Assembly: GCF_013387485.1 (NCBI RefSeq)
Contig: NZ_JABBXB010000001.1
Location: forward strand, 702,001 to 766,000
From: Stenotrophomonas sp. SAM-B
Lineage (GTDB): Bacteria; Pseudomonadota; Gammaproteobacteria; Xanthomonadales; Xanthomonadaceae
Reading direction: 5' to 3'
Length of the DNA stretch: 64,000 bases
Position numbers and translations under genes: made by a program. Under the pieces are notes generated by a model. The model saw only the letters and a list, made by a program, of their open reading frames with translations. It had not been told where the DNA came from and searched no databases. How positions within the stretch are numbered: the first letter of the stretch is position 1; every line of letters starts with the position of its first letter. Shown here piece by piece: positions 63,729 to 64,000 of the stretch.

Positions 63729-64000
63729 ATGTCATTTCGCACACGGACCCCGCCGCTTGCCGCCGCCATCGCCTTGATCAGCCTGCTCGGCGCCTGCAGC
63801 AAGGGCCCGGGCAGCGTCGCCGATACCCAGGGCGTGGAAAAGGTGAACGCCTACATCGCCTGCTTCAACGCCGTCGAACAGCCGATCCATGAAGGCTTCC
63901 AGCAGTACATCGGCTGGATGCAGGATCCGGAAGCCGGCCCGACCGGCAACGAGAAAAAGGTGCGTGGGCCGGGTACGGTGCTGTCGCATCGTGTGGACGC
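63729..64000 (+). CDS. DUF3829-type lipoprotein, 3' end beyond the window
   Basis: ATG 63729 opens MSFRTRTPPLAAAIALISL with lipobox LLGAC, then KVNAYIACFNAVEQPIHEGF, typical of the start of DUF3829 (YiiG-like) lipoproteins. The frame is open to the right edge. About 90 codons are visible. Confidence 0.78.
   Translation, partial: MSFRTRTPPLAAAIALISLLGACSKGPGSVADTQGVEKVNAYIACFNAVEQPIHEGFQQYIGWMQDPEAGPTGNEKKVRGPGTVLSHRVD

Overview
The window is a roughly 66-70% GC stretch of a Xanthomonadaceae chromosome, most likely Stenotrophomonas. Three things point there. The pcm-tolC / TetR / smeO-smeP efflux cluster is laid out as described for S. maltophilia. The ilvC-ilvG-ilvM-ilvA-leuA-leuC-leuD-leuB biosynthetic block is of the Xanthomonadaceae type. 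Many short GTAG-headed palindromes of the SMAG family sit between genes. No rRNA, tRNA, CRISPR, phage or transposase gene was seen; nearly everything is core chromosome, with one small AT-richer cassette near 60.5-61.9 kb.

Layout. 0-3.5 kb: waaA (cut by the window edge), mgtE and a secreted protein. 3.9-11.2 kb: tolC, pcm and the TetR gene on the minus strand, diverging from smeO-smeP on the plus strand; together they supply a complete tripartite pump. 11.3-13.7 kb: a secreted protein and gdhA. 13.8-23.2 kb: one long minus-strand branched-chain amino acid operon headed by a 41-codon leader peptide carrying an LLVLVLI run and a full attenuator. 23.4-30.5 kb: a gamma-glutamyltransferase, an intergenic repeat nest, a BCCT transporter, a TPP riboswitch with thiC, and a small ion-channel-like protein.

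30.7-37.5 kb: a CadC-like membrane regulator, an AraC regulator, a large TonB-dependent receptor and a tiny six-cysteine secreted peptide. 37.5-40.5 kb: an HDOD protein, ppa and two tandem secreted paralogues. 40.5-48.9 kb: a heme/iron module made of an ECF sigma factor, FecR, a TonB receptor with a signalling domain, heme oxygenase, two small accessory proteins and exbB-exbD-tonB. The parts cover signal reception, outer-membrane uptake, energisation and heme breakdown.

48.9-59.3 kb: a DUF5694 protein, the proton-pumping pyrophosphatase hppA, a secreted protein, a SMAG array, PPi-dependent phosphofructokinase, adk, a candidate 6S-like RNA on the minus strand, mpl, a LON-domain protein and a DedA-PAP2-LssY membrane fusion. 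With ppa at 39 kb, three pyrophosphate-handling enzymes lie within 16 kb. 59.4-64 kb: a small kinase-like protein, a DUF2867 protein that seems to lack its C-terminus, an AT-richer cassette (Imm26-like, unknown, DUF4288), a lipoprotein gene broken by an amber codon, an SDR enzyme and the start of a DUF3829 lipoprotein.

The strongest regulatory observations are the ilv attenuator, the TPP riboswitch, a divergent gene pair whose -10 boxes sit 6 nt before their start codons, and the 6S-like RNA. Functional names rest on recognising protein families by eye; no database search was run.
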